Of a stretch of 64,000 nt of DNA, positions 41,875-50,805 are shown in pieces. The stretch spans positions 2,915,501 through 2,979,500 of the forward strand of contig NZ_AP027270.1 in assembly GCF_036322705.1 (NCBI RefSeq), written 5' to 3'. The stretch comes from Maricaulis maris. GTDB taxonomy: Bacteria > Pseudomonadota > Alphaproteobacteria > Caulobacterales > Maricaulaceae. Under the pieces are notes generated by a model that was not told the origin of the DNA, searched no databases, and worked only from the letters and a program-made list of their open reading frames with translations. A program made the position numbers and the translations under genes. Numbering within the stretch: position 1 is the stretch's first letter; every line of letters starts with the position of its first letter.

Positions 41875-43491
41875 ATGTCGATGACGCCCCAAGAAGCCTT
41901 TACCCGCTCCCAGACCGGTTTTGCGGCCTATCGCGACCACCGCTTCGTGGATGCGGAGTCGGTCGCCGACGCCATTCTGGCCGCGCTCCCGCGGGATCCG
42001 AACGGGCTCTATTTGAAGGCTATCTGCCGCCGTGCCCGCCAGGACCCGACAGCGGCCCTGCTCTGGATCAAACAGGCCTGCGAGGCCGCTCCGGGGCAAA
42101 TGGGCTTCGAGCTCGCAGCGGCCCAGATCCTCGGTGACCTGCGTGAATATGAGAGCGCCCGCACCCGCTTTGCGGCGATCTGCGAGACTTTCCCGGCAGC
42201 ACCCGAGCCATACCTGCTGCGCGGACTCATGGAACGCCAGGCCGGTGATCTGGGCGCGGCACGAGCGGCCTATGAGGCCGCGCTTGAACGACGGGCCGGA
42301 GATCTGGACGCGCACCGCGGACTGGCTTGGGTCTGCGAGAACCAGCGCGACTGGCCCAGCGCCCGGCGCCATGGCGATGCCGTGCTCGCCCTTGATCCCG
42401 CCGATGCGGGGGCCCTCTCGGCCCGCGCTGGCGCAGACCTCGCGGATGGACAGCCTGCCGAAGCCCGGCAACTCATCGAAGCCCGGTTCGACGCCAGCCG
42501 CGCCAACCCGTCGGTCAACGCCTCGGTCTGGCGACGGCTTGGCGATGCCTGCGAGGCAATGGGAGACCACGCCGCGGCCCGTGCCGCCTGGGAAACCGGC
42601 TACCGGGCGCTGCGCGATCATCTCGCGCCGGCTGGCCAGTTCCTCGACGAGCTGAACGGGCTGGACAGCCTCAAACGCCTTGCCACCGCCTATGCGGCGG
42701 TCTCCCCGCCGCAATCCCCGAAAGACGAGGATCGGCGGGCCCCGGTCTTCCTGGTCGGCTTTCCCCGCTCCGGCACCACGCTGCTGGAGCAGATCCTGGC
42801 CAGCCATTCGGCCATTACCGCAAGTGATGAAGCGCCTCTGCTCCAGCCGATCCTGGAAGCGGCTGGCGACACGCCGGAGTCGATGCGCCGCTTCATGGCG
42901 GCCCTGCCGCATGAGCGCGCTCGCCTGCAGGCGGAGTACTGGCAGCGTGTCGGCGCGCTTGGCGCACCGGCGGACGGTGTCTTCATCGACAAATTGCCGC
43001 TCAATCTGGCCTGGCTCGGCGTGATCGGACAGGTTTTCCCCAATGCCCGCATCATCCTCGCCCTTCGTGATCCGCGTGACAGTGTGTTCTCCACCTTCAA
43101 GCGGCTTTTCCGGCTGAATACGGCGATGCTGCGAACCTACACGCTTGCTGACACGGTCGCGCTCTATGAGGCCGCCATGACTGCTGGCGAGGCCGGGCGC
43201 AGGATCGCACCGGACCTGCGCGTGATCGAAGTCCGCTACGAGGACGTCGTCACGGACATGAAGGAGGAGGTCGCCCGCGTCCTCGCCGCACTCGGCCTCG
43301 AATGGGAGAGCGAGATGTCCGATTACCGCGAGCGCTTGTCGCCGACCCTGTCCACACCCTCGGCGGCGCAGGTCGAGCACGCCATTCATGACCGGGCCGT
43401 TGGCCTGTGGCGTCATCATGCCGAGGCGCTCGAGCCTTACACCGCCCAGCTGGCGCCGTGGATCGAGCGCTGGGGCTACCCCGCACGCTAA
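41875..43491 (+). CDS. TPR-domain sulfotransferase
   Basis: A 538-residue protein. The N-terminal ~250 residues are tetratricopeptide-like repeats (TGFAAYRDHRFVDAESVADAIL, PYLLRGLMERQAGDLGAARAAYEAALERR). The C-terminal ~260 residues are a PAPS-dependent sulfotransferase with the 5'-phosphosulfate loop VGFPRSGTTLLEQILASH and the 3'-phosphate motif LRDPRDSVFSTFKRLF. This architecture is common in Caulobacterales and related orders; the acceptor is unknown (protein or surface glycan suspected). ATG at 41875, with a second ATG two codons in. There is no signal peptide, so action is cytoplasmic. It follows the L19 terminator and ends 60 bases before the DUF3857 gene. Confidence 0.88.
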   Translation: MSMTPQEAFTRSQTGFAAYRDHRFVDAESVADAILAALPRDPNGLYLKAICRRARQDPTAALLWIKQACEAAPGQMGFELAAAQILGDLREYESARTRFAAICETFPAAPEPYLLRGLMERQAGDLGAARAAYEAALERRAGDLDAHRGLAWVCENQRDWPSARRHGDAVLALDPADAGALSARAGADLADGQPAEARQLIEARFDASRANPSVNASVWRRLGDACEAMGDHAAARAAWETGYRALRDHLAPAGQFLDELNGLDSLKRLATAYAAVSPPQSPKDEDRRAPVFLVGFPRSGTTLLEQILASHSAITASDEAPLLQPILEAAGDTPESMRRFMAALPHERARLQAEYWQRVGALGAPADGVFIDKLPLNLAWLGVIGQVFPNARIILALRDPRDSVFSTFKRLFRLNTAMLRTYTLADTVALYEAAMTAGEAGRRIAPDLRVIEVRYEDVVTDMKEEVARVLAALGLEWESEMSDYRERLSPTLSTPSAAQVEHAIHDRAVGLWRHHAEALEPYTAQLAPWIERWGYPAR

Positions 43492-43551
43492 TGGTTTCCA
43501 TTTCCGCATGGGTTGCTATTCTGGTTTGAACAACCAGAAAGGCATCAAATC

Positions 43552-45606
43552 GTGAGCTCAGCAAACCTGCGCACCTTGACCCTGATGGCTGCACTGGCTG
43601 CCTCCTGGATTTATTTTGGCCTGCACTGGCGCGTCGATCATCCGGCGCCGAACGGAAACAGTCCGGAAGATACTGCGGCGACCTCCCGACCGCCCCTGCT
43701 GACAAGCCTGACAGCGATCGGTGAGCTGCCGGAAGAAGCGGTCTTCACCGAGACCCCGGATTTCGCAACCACCCTGACGATTCCGGAACGGGGCGGTGAG
43801 CGGTTCGAAGCCGAGGGTGGGGTTCGCTACTGGCTCTACCAGGTCGAGCATGACGATACCGGCGCGGACGCTCGGCAATATGTTCGCATGGTTTCCGAAC
43901 CCGTGAGCACGGCAGGCATCGACCAGGCTGCCAATATCACCATCGTCTTCAATCCCGCCTATGAGCGCCTGGAGTTTCACACCTTGCAGGTGGAACGCGA
44001 CGGCCTGATCGAGGATCGCTCCGACACCACCACAATCGAATTCGCCCGTCGGGAAACCCGCCTTGAACGACGGATGTTTGATGGTCGCGGCACGGCGATC
44101 GTACGCTTCAGTGATATCCGTCTCGGCGACCGTGTCGAGTATTCCTACACCATCACGGGACAAAATCCGGCCCTGCCGGATCATGAAAGCCGCGAGTTTC
44201 GCCTTGGTTTTGGGACCCCGGTTGAACAAGTTCTCGTTCGCTCCCGCTGGTCTGCACAAGACGAGCCCCGATACCGGCTCATTGGCCCGGAACCCACCGA
44301 AGCGCTTGAGACCGGAGCAGACGGGCAGGCTTATGTCGTGACGTTTGGACCTGTCGCCACGCCGCCTTTTGAGGGCGAACGGGGCGCGCCGGCCTGGGTC
44401 CGGCAGGCGCCTGTCCTGCAAACTTCCAATTTCGAGAACTGGGAAGCGGTCTCGCGCTGGTCCGCCCCCTTCTATGCCCCCGAAATCTCTGACCCGGTTG
44501 TCGAGATCGCGGACGCCATCCGGGCGGACCATGACACGCCGGAAGCTCAGCTGGTCGCAGCGCTCCGGTTCGTGCAGGACGAGATTCGCTATCTCGCGAT
44601 AAGCTTTGGCGCCGGCGGATATGTTCCGGCATCACCCTCTGAAACGCTCGACCGCCGCTATGGCGACTGCAAGGCCAAGACGGTGCTTTTGATGGCCGTG
44701 CTACAGGCCCTCGGGATCGAGGCAGAGGCCGCTCTAGTTCACACGACGCAGGGGTATGCACTCATGGATACACTGCCGCGATCGTCGGCTTTCAATCACG
44801 TCATCGTCCGTGCCGAGCTGGCAGGGACAACCTACTGGCTGGATGGCACACGGAGTGAGCAAGGCGGCCAGCTTGCGACATTGGCCCAACCGGATTTCGG
44901 CTGGGCCCTGCCAATCAGTCGGGACGGCCATGCGCCTGTCCTCATGCCGACCCGCGACACGACAGTCCCGAGCATGGAGACGCATGAAACGCTCACAGTG
45001 CTCGATAGCAGCGGAGCCGCCCAGGCTGACATCGAGATCCGGGCACGTGGCAGAGGCGCGGACCAGATGCGGGCCGGGATCGCCCGGGCCGGGCGCGCTG
45101 ACATGGAGACACGGGTCCTGAACGGCTATCAGGCCCGGTTCGGTGTTGTCGCGACGCGATCGGACCTGACCGTCGAGGATGATCGCGAGACAAACGAAAT
45201 CCGCCTGCACATGGCGATCGATATCGAGCGCGCGATCAGCGAGCACGAAGATGGGGAGCGTGAACAACTTGTCGGCCAGGTCCCGCTACGCAGCCCGGGG
45301 CGCGGGAATGTCGAACGGGACCGCGTGTTTCCGCTCAGCCTTGGAGAGCCCGGCCGCCAGATCGCGCGCGTCACCCTGAATCTTCCCGACGCCTTCTCTG
45401 ACTGGGAAATCTCGCCAGCCTCGCGGCAGCTGAATGTCGACGGGATAGAGTTTTCTCTGACACAGGCGAGAACCGGTAACCAGGTCACTCTCGGCTACGA
45501 TCTCCATGTGGACCGGCGGGCCGTACCGACAGAGCAGGCCGATGCGGCCAAAGACGCGTCGGACCAGATCGGACAACTCACACGCTGGTCCCTCGTCTCG
45601 CCCTGA
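43552..45606 (+). CDS. DUF3857/transglutaminase-like exported protein A
   Basis: A 684-residue membrane-anchored or secreted protein. A hydrophobic N terminus (LRTLTLMAALAASWIYFGL) is followed by a DUF3857 domain (TLQVERDGLIEDRSDTTTIEFARRE, VRFSDIRLGDRVEYSYTITGQNP). The transglutaminase-like domain has a complete triad: Cys373 in YGDCKAKT, His416 in FNHVIV and Asp431 in YWLDGTR. The C-terminal ~220 residues are another beta domain. It probably acts in the periplasm as a cysteine protease or peptide cross-linker; the substrate is unknown. The start is GTG at 43552, since the frame ahead of it is not signal-like. A paralogue lies at 46.1-48.1 kb. Confidence 0.85.
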   Translation: MSSANLRTLTLMAALAASWIYFGLHWRVDHPAPNGNSPEDTAATSRPPLLTSLTAIGELPEEAVFTETPDFATTLTIPERGGERFEAEGGVRYWLYQVEHDDTGADARQYVRMVSEPVSTAGIDQAANITIVFNPAYERLEFHTLQVERDGLIEDRSDTTTIEFARRETRLERRMFDGRGTAIVRFSDIRLGDRVEYSYTITGQNPALPDHESREFRLGFGTPVEQVLVRSRWSAQDEPRYRLIGPEPTEALETGADGQAYVVTFGPVATPPFEGERGAPAWVRQAPVLQTSNFENWEAVSRWSAPFYAPEISDPVVEIADAIRADHDTPEAQLVAALRFVQDEIRYLAISFGAGGYVPASPSETLDRRYGDCKAKTVLLMAVLQALGIEAEAALVHTTQGYALMDTLPRSSAFNHVIVRAELAGTTYWLDGTRSEQGGQLATLAQPDFGWALPISRDGHAPVLMPTRDTTVPSMETHETLTVLDSSGAAQADIEIRARGRGADQMRAGIARAGRADMETRVLNGYQARFGVVATRSDLTVEDDRETNEIRLHMAIDIERAISEHEDGEREQLVGQVPLRSPGRGNVERDRVFPLSLGEPGRQIARVTLNLPDAFSDWEISPASRQLNVDGIEFSLTQARTGNQVTLGYDLHVDRRAVPTEQADAAKDASDQIGQLTRWSLVSP

Positions 45607-45609
45607 CGG

Positions 45610-46008
45610 TCAGCCCTCATCCTCGATCCGGTGCATGTCCTCGTCGGACAGCCCGAAATGGTGACCGATCTCGTGCACAAGCACATGAGTGACCAGTTCG
45701 CCAAGTGTTATCGCCCCGTGGTCCGCCCATTCATCAAGGATCGGTCGGCGGAAGAGAATGACACGATCCGGCTCGGGTGACGGGTCGTAGACGGATTTCT
45801 GCGACAGGTCGACGCCAATATAGACACCGGTCAGCTCAAAGGGGTCGGACAGTCCGACCGCGGCGAGCGTCTCGGCATCCGCAAAATCAGCCACGAAGAT
45901 TTCCAGCCCCTCGCACAGGCGTCGCATCGGCGCCGGCAGGCTCTCATAAGCCGAGACGGCGAGGGTCTCGAAGTCTTCCAAGCTCGGCGGCAATCGGTCA
46001 GCGATCAT
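45610..46008 (-). CDS. Zincin-like metallopeptidase (DUF1025 type)
   Basis: A 132-residue small protein of the minimal-zincin group. The metal motif HEIGHHFGLSDEDMH (112-126) supplies His112, Glu113, His116 and a downstream Asp122, followed by an acidic end. There is no signal peptide. Start is the ATG giving MIADRLPPSLEDFE; an upstream open frame is not conserved. It is placed on the opposite strand between two DUF3857 paralogues, with stops only three bases from the first one. Proteolytic activity is predicted but the substrate is unknown. Confidence 0.85.
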   Translation of the reverse strand: MIADRLPPSLEDFETLAVSAYESLPAPMRRLCEGLEIFVADFADAETLAAVGLSDPFELTGVYIGVDLSQKSVYDPSPEPDRVILFRRPILDEWADHGAITLGELVTHVLVHEIGHHFGLSDEDMHRIEDEG

Positions 46009-46117
46009 CTCGGGGCCCTGCAATCTGCGAAAACATGAGTGTGAACGTCGGCTGGGCGCTTGCACAGGCTGGCTGTCACCCTAATCTGGCACAATCACAG
46101 GGGGCGTGGGGTTGACG

Positions 46118-48106
46118 ATGTTGCGTAGTATCTTGTTCGGGTGCGTTCTGGTTCTGACCGGTCCGTTGGTGGCCTGGTCACAAGCCGCGCCGCCCACAAT
46201 TGCAGCCCCGATTCCCGCCGCTGCGACCTTCGGCTCACCACCCGCCTTCGTCGAGGAGGTCGAGCCACAAGACCCCGAGCGCGCCGTTTTCGAGAGCTTC
46301 GGCGGTGTCCGTTATCTGCTGGTCGATGACCAGCATGATGCCCGGGGCGAGGACCCAGCCCTGTATATCCGTCGGGTCCGCGAGGCCGCGAACACATCAG
46401 GCATCGAAACCCTCGCCAGCTTCGAGGTCAGTTTCGATCCATCCTATGAGCGGGTTGTCTTTCACCATGTTCGCCTGACCCGGGACGGCGAGACCCTGGA
46501 CCGCCGGGATCGTACGCAGATCGAATTCGCGCGCCACGAATCCAATCGGGACCGCCAGATGCTGAACGGCGAAGTGACGGCACTGGCCCGGATCGATGAT
46601 GTCCGGGTCGGCGATATCGTCGACTTCGCCTACACTGTCTACGGATTGAACCCGACATACGGCGGCCGGGACTTTCGCCGCTTCAGCCTCAACTGGGGAA
46701 TCCCGGTGGAGCGACGGTCGATTCGCTCGATCTGGCCGCGGGGTGAGGCGCGCTATCATGACGTCGCCCCCGGCGAGGCTGAGATCGAGCACATCCGCCG
46801 GCGGGACTATGAAGAATTCCGCCTTGAGCCAACCCCGCGCGACGCGATCAATGCGGAACGCGGGACGCCCAATCGCGTGAGCCAATACCCGGTTTTGCGG
46901 ATATCAAGCTTTGCCGACTGGTCCGATGTGGCAGCCTGGGGCACACCTCTCTTCACCCTCGATCCGGCCGAGCCGGTGCAATCGCTGGCCGCCGAGATCG
47001 CCGCTGCCCACGACACGCCGGAAGCCCGGCTCATGGCGGCGCTTCGCTTCGTGCAGGACAATGTCCGATACCTGGCGCTGACCTATGGTGAGGGATCCTA
47101 TGTTCCGGCCTCGCCTGCCAGTACGCTGGAAACCCGCTATGGCGACTGCAAGGCGAAGACCGCACTCTTGCTGGAACTGGCCCGGGCGCTCGAGTTTGAA
47201 GCCGTCCCGGCCCTCGTCAATCTCGGAGCCGGCCGCGGCATTGATCACCGAGAGCCCTCACCGGGTGCTTTCAACCACGTCATCGTTCGCCTGAACCATG
47301 ATGGCGAGACCTATTGGCTCGACCCGACCCGCTCCTATCAGGGCGGAACGCTGGATGTTGTCTACCAGGCCGATTATGGCTTCGCGCTCCCGCTGAATGG
47401 CGGCGATGAGGGCCTTGTCAGCATGGCGCCGGTTGCCGCGCCGTCCGCCAGTACGGTCAATATTCACGAGACGCTCGACATTTCAGGGGGCCGCGACGCG
47501 CCGGCCATTCTGTTGGTCGAGACCGTGCTGACCGGCAATGACGCCGACCAGAGCCGGGCTCGGATCGCCCGTGACGGCCTGTCCGGTCTACAGCGGGACT
47601 ATCTGGACTTCTACAACCAGACCTTTGGTGCCGCCGATTTCGCGGAACCGATCCGGGTAGAGGATGATCTGGACGCCAACCGCCTGGTCATCCGTGAGCG
47701 GGTCGAGCTTTTGGACCCGTATGAGGACAGCGACACCTCTGAACTCTACACGATCCGCTATCGCGCCCATGGCATCGGCAACCTGATCGAAAACAATGCC
47801 GAACGGCGGCGCGAGACCCCGCTCAATATCTTCCATCCCACGCACACCCGCCATGTCGTGGACCTGGTCCTGACCAATGGCGGAACCGGCTGGACGCTGG
47901 CCGACGAACAGACCGAAATCGAAAATGCCGCTTTCCGCTTCAACTATGCCAGCACCCATATGGGTCCGGCCTACCGGATGGAATTCGAGATCGAGAGCCT
48001 TGCCCACGATGTCCCGCCCGAAGACGCCCTTGAGGTCTTGCAGGACCACCGGAGCATGATCAGCAATACCTATTACGGCTTCGATCTGAGCGATCCGGTG
48101 GAGTAG
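46118..48106 (+). CDS. DUF3857/transglutaminase-like exported protein B
   Basis: A 662-residue paralogue of protein A. The signal peptide is MLRSILFGCVLVLTGPLVAWSQA. The DUF3857 part is recognisable by VRLTRDGETLDRRDRTQIEFARHES and RIDDVRVGDIVDFAYTVYGLNP. The transglutaminase-like triad is Cys344 (YGDCKAKT), His387 (FNHVIV) and Asp402 (YWLDPTR). The C-terminal domain differs more from protein A than the core does. The two genes are in the same orientation, with the small zincin reversed between them; they probably arose by tandem duplication. ATG at 46118 is used for its good signal peptide. Confidence 0.86.
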   Translation: MLRSILFGCVLVLTGPLVAWSQAAPPTIAAPIPAAATFGSPPAFVEEVEPQDPERAVFESFGGVRYLLVDDQHDARGEDPALYIRRVREAANTSGIETLASFEVSFDPSYERVVFHHVRLTRDGETLDRRDRTQIEFARHESNRDRQMLNGEVTALARIDDVRVGDIVDFAYTVYGLNPTYGGRDFRRFSLNWGIPVERRSIRSIWPRGEARYHDVAPGEAEIEHIRRRDYEEFRLEPTPRDAINAERGTPNRVSQYPVLRISSFADWSDVAAWGTPLFTLDPAEPVQSLAAEIAAAHDTPEARLMAALRFVQDNVRYLALTYGEGSYVPASPASTLETRYGDCKAKTALLLELARALEFEAVPALVNLGAGRGIDHREPSPGAFNHVIVRLNHDGETYWLDPTRSYQGGTLDVVYQADYGFALPLNGGDEGLVSMAPVAAPSASTVNIHETLDISGGRDAPAILLVETVLTGNDADQSRARIARDGLSGLQRDYLDFYNQTFGAADFAEPIRVEDDLDANRLVIRERVELLDPYEDSDTSELYTIRYRAHGIGNLIENNAERRRETPLNIFHPTHTRHVVDLVLTNGGTGWTLADEQTEIENAAFRFNYASTHMGPAYRMEFEIESLAHDVPPEDALEVLQDHRSMISNTYYGFDLSDPVE

Positions 48107-48130
48107 GCGCCTCTTGTGGCGCGAACAAAT

Positions 48131-48628
48131 ATGGAACAGACTGGCCTCATGATTCTTGAGACGGTCGCCTCCAACGCCAATCCGGACATCGATGACGCCC
48201 GGGCGCTGATGCGCGGAGCGGCACGCCTGCTCTGGCATATGGGCTACAGCGCCATACCCGAATTCATCCTGCCGGATGGACGGCGCGCCGATATCGCGGC
48301 GCTCGGTCGCAAGGGTGAGATCACCATTATCGAGATCAAGTCCGGCATCGCCGATTTCCGGGCCGATACCAAATGGACCAATTATGCCGGCTATTGCGAC
48401 CGGCTCTACTTCGCCGTCTCACAGCGCTTTCCGCATGATGTCATCCCGGAGGATGCCGGCTTGATCATCGCGGACGGGTTTGGCGGTGCCATCGTGCGCG
48501 AGAGCCCGGCTCTCACCCTTGCGCCGGCCCGGCGCAAGGCCCTGACCCTGCGATTTGCCCGCGCCGCGGCCGACCGTCTGATGAGAACCGGCGTGGCGGG
48601 ACGCGAGAGCGGGACCGATCCGGGCTAG
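48131..48628 (+). CDS. mmcB: MmcB-like DNA repair protein
   Basis: A 165-residue nuclease-fold protein of the MmcB family (restriction endonuclease-like). Its family run is LLWHMGYSAIPEFILPDGRRADIAALGRKGEITIIEIKSG, with the catalytic-type Asp and E-x-K (EIKSG), then DTKWTNYAGYCDRLYFAV and AGLIIADGFGGAIVRESPA. In Caulobacter MmcB is SOS-linked with ImuA/ImuB/DnaE2 repair; those are not in this window. A GTG five codons upstream could also start it. It is 24 bases after DUF3857 protein B. The stop is shared with the DJ-1 gene through CTAG. Confidence 0.9.
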   Translation: MEQTGLMILETVASNANPDIDDARALMRGAARLLWHMGYSAIPEFILPDGRRADIAALGRKGEITIIEIKSGIADFRADTKWTNYAGYCDRLYFAVSQRFPHDVIPEDAGLIIADGFGGAIVRESPALTLAPARRKALTLRFARAAADRLMRTGVAGRESGTDPG

Positions 48629-49314
48629 GTATCCGAAGCTGCGGTAACCCGGTCGACCACATCGAGAAACGCCTCCCAGCGCGGCGCAAACCGGCTCTCC
48701 ACCGCGTCCAGAACCGTCGCCGACGCCTTGCCAGGAGATCCGCAATCAAAAGGCGGGGCGGGATCATATTCCAGCCCGAGCTGGATCGAGCGGGCCAGGT
48801 CATCGCCGTAGAGCTCGCGAACAATGGTCAGGGCGAAGTCGATCCCGGCAGTCACGCCGCCGCCGGTGAACAGCGAACCATCACGCACCACGCGGGCCTG
48901 AACCGCTTCAGCGCCAAAACGGGTCAGGGCGGCATGATAACGCCAATGCGTGGTCGCCTTGCGCCCTGCCAGGAGCCCGGCCGCGCCGAGGACAAAGGCG
49001 CCGGTACAGACCGAGGTGACGTACTGGGCTCCGGCCGCCTGTCGGCGCAGAAAATCCAGCGTCGGCGCATCTTCCATCGCCTGATCAACACCCCAGCCGC
49101 CCGGTACACAGATCAGATCCAGCTGCGGGCAGTCCTCAAAGGCGGTGTCCGCCAGGATAAAGGGACCGCAGTCGGTGCGGACCGGACCCGCGGCGCGGGC
49201 GACGAGATGGATCGAGATGCCCGGAAGCCGGTTAAGCACCTGGAGTGGACCGGTGAAATCGAGTTGGGTCACGTCATCAAACAACAGGAAGCCGATGCGG
49301 CGCAGTCGGGTCAT
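48625..49314 (-). CDS. DJ-1/PfpI-family protein (isocyanide hydratase-like)
   Basis: A 229-residue DJ-1 fold. Start MTRLRRIGFLLFDDVTQLDFTGPLQVLN, CVPGGWGVDQAMED, and the nucleophilic Cys of TSVCTGAFVLGAAGLL (~118), then TGGGVTAGIDFALTIV. The pattern matches the InhA/isocyanide-hydratase and AraC-effector-like branch, without a DNA-binding domain. GGAGGTGA is five bases ahead of the ATG at 49314. It is encoded just downstream of the ABC-gliding-type operon but separated by ~80 bases and its own Shine-Dalgarno, so co-transcription is uncertain. Confidence 0.85.
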   Translation of the reverse strand: MTRLRRIGFLLFDDVTQLDFTGPLQVLNRLPGISIHLVARAAGPVRTDCGPFILADTAFEDCPQLDLICVPGGWGVDQAMEDAPTLDFLRRQAAGAQYVTSVCTGAFVLGAAGLLAGRKATTHWRYHAALTRFGAEAVQARVVRDGSLFTGGGVTAGIDFALTIVRELYGDDLARSIQLGLEYDPAPPFDCGSPGKASATVLDAVESRFAPRWEAFLDVVDRVTAASDT

Positions 49315-49391
49315 GGTCACCTCCGATCCGGGTGTCGCGACACTAGACCGGGCACTACGCGGAAAACATGACAAAGTACGGGCATATGCGG

Positions 49392-49769
49392 TCAGGCGTC
49401 GGGCTTCACCCGCCAGGGTGGGTCGATCCGGTTCTCGCCGCCATGATAGACCTTGATCCGGTGACCATCCGGGTCGAGCAGACTGGCCTCACGCCACAGC
49501 CAGCGCTCGTCGCGCGGTTGCGTATCAAAGGCGTAGCCAGCCGCGGTGAGGCGCGCGACAACGGCGTCGACATCCTCGCACTCCAGATAGATGACGGCGC
49601 CGGGCCGGACCCTCTCCTCGACGTGAAGGGAGAACGTGGTGTCGCCCTCCGGCGCGAGAAAGCGGCAATAGTCCGGGCTGTCGACAAGCAGCCGGAATCC
49701 GAGGCCCTGGTAGAAGGCCTTTGATCGGGCGATCTCGCTGACCGGCAGGGTAACCTGGTTAAGGCGCAT
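49392..49769 (-). CDS. Glyoxalase/VOC-family protein
   Basis: A 125-residue single-domain VOC protein: MRLNQVTLPVSEIARSKAFYQGLGFRLLVD, FSLHVEERVRPGAVIYLECEDVDAVVARLTAAGY, LLDPDGHRIKVYH. It carries the usual beta-alpha-beta pattern with His and Glu metal ligands. The substrate is unknown. Its start lies inside the last 11 bases of the DUF4340 gene, so it is translationally coupled and probably the last gene of the ABC operon. Confidence 0.85.
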   Translation of the reverse strand: MRLNQVTLPVSEIARSKAFYQGLGFRLLVDSPDYCRFLAPEGDTTFSLHVEERVRPGAVIYLECEDVDAVVARLTAAGYAFDTQPRDERWLWREASLLDPDGHRIKVYHGGENRIDPPWRVKPDA

Positions 49770-50805
49770 CGGCTTCGGTCTCTCTTGGGTCGGCGATACG
49801 GTCGAGCGGCCGGATCAGGCGGTCAAGGGTCAGATCCGAAAGCAGGAAGGCCCAACCCTCGGCCGCTGCATTGAGGGCCGCCGCATCGGCGTCTGCCCCA
49901 TCCGTCACCGCCGTTGCCGTGATCAGGCCCCAGCGCGTTTCACCGAGAGCCTTCACATCGACGCGCACACGCAGACCGGAGAAGGTCTCGGCGGTATGGT
50001 GGGCAACGAACTCCCCGCCCAGCCGATCCGCCCGGCGGACGTCGCGAAAGCGGACGCGACCAAGAGCCGAGGCCGGCCCGTCGCCGGCCGCCGCCGTGAT
50101 CGGCAACCAGCCCGCGGGCTGCCGGAGGGAGAAGTTTCGCGCCGAGACACCAGCCCGGACCAATCGATAAGCGGGGCCGGATTCCGGCTGGATATCGGCC
50201 CGGGCAATATCATTCGTACCCAGCGCCAGAAAATCGAGATCAAGCCACGCATCGGCCGGCACCAGGTCCGGTCTCGCGACAGCACCATCGCCCAGCCGCG
50301 CGGCGAAAGCGCGGTTTCGCCCCGGTTGGCGGACATAGACCTGTTCACCGCGGGTATCGCCAAGGAGGATATCGGCCACGATGTCAGCCTCTCCATTGCT
50401 GACCGTGATCCGCGTGCCACCGCCGGCCTCGCCGGGCGGCGCCAGGCCGAGACGCGCCAGCCGGTCGGGACTGGCCGTGCGGGCACCGACATAGGTCAGC
50501 GCGGCAAGATAGGCATCCAGTTCGGCCAGCCGCTCAGGACGAACCGGGTAGAAGTCACGGCTGGGCATGCGCCAGACCCCGTCGACCTGCTCGAGCCGGA
50601 AGGTCTCGGAGCCGGATATCTCGATGACGCGGGCAGAGGCGACCGCTTGCGACCAGTCCGGCAGAACCGGGCCACTGACATCGGGGCGCCAGGTCTCTCG
50701 CGCATCCAGAAAGGCCGTGGTCACAGCTCCGGCCGTGAGAATCAGGGCCACGGAAGCGGCCATGATCAATTGAGTGCGGCGGCGCTGGTCTGGCACGCGG
50801 CTCAT
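49759..50805 (-). CDS. DUF4340 protein of the Gld-like ABC operon
   Basis: A 348-residue membrane-anchored protein. One helix (LIMAASVALILTAGAVTTAFL) is followed by a beta-rich region resembling DUF4340, including RVIEISGSETFRLEQVDGVWRMPSRDFYPVRPERLAELDAYLAALTYV and GDTRGEQVYVRQPGRNRAFAA. DUF4340 proteins are regularly encoded next to GldG-type subunits. The ATG is in an ATGA overlap with the GldG gene. No catalytic residues are visible; it is probably a periplasmic component of the system. Confidence 0.85.
   Translation of the reverse strand: MSRVPDQRRRTQLIMAASVALILTAGAVTTAFLDARETWRPDVSGPVLPDWSQAVASARVIEISGSETFRLEQVDGVWRMPSRDFYPVRPERLAELDAYLAALTYVGARTASPDRLARLGLAPPGEAGGGTRITVSNGEADIVADILLGDTRGEQVYVRQPGRNRAFAARLGDGAVARPDLVPADAWLDLDFLALGTNDIARADIQPESGPAYRLVRAGVSARNFSLRQPAGWLPITAAAGDGPASALGRVRFRDVRRADRLGGEFVAHHTAETFSGLRVRVDVKALGETRWGLITATAVTDGADADAAALNAAAEGWAFLLSDLTLDRLIRPLDRIADPRETEADAP

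Noticed and set aside
41719-43509. A 596-codon minus-strand frame opposite the TPR-sulfotransferase
   Set aside because: The plus strand carries intact sulfotransferase motifs. The antisense frame arises from codon bias.
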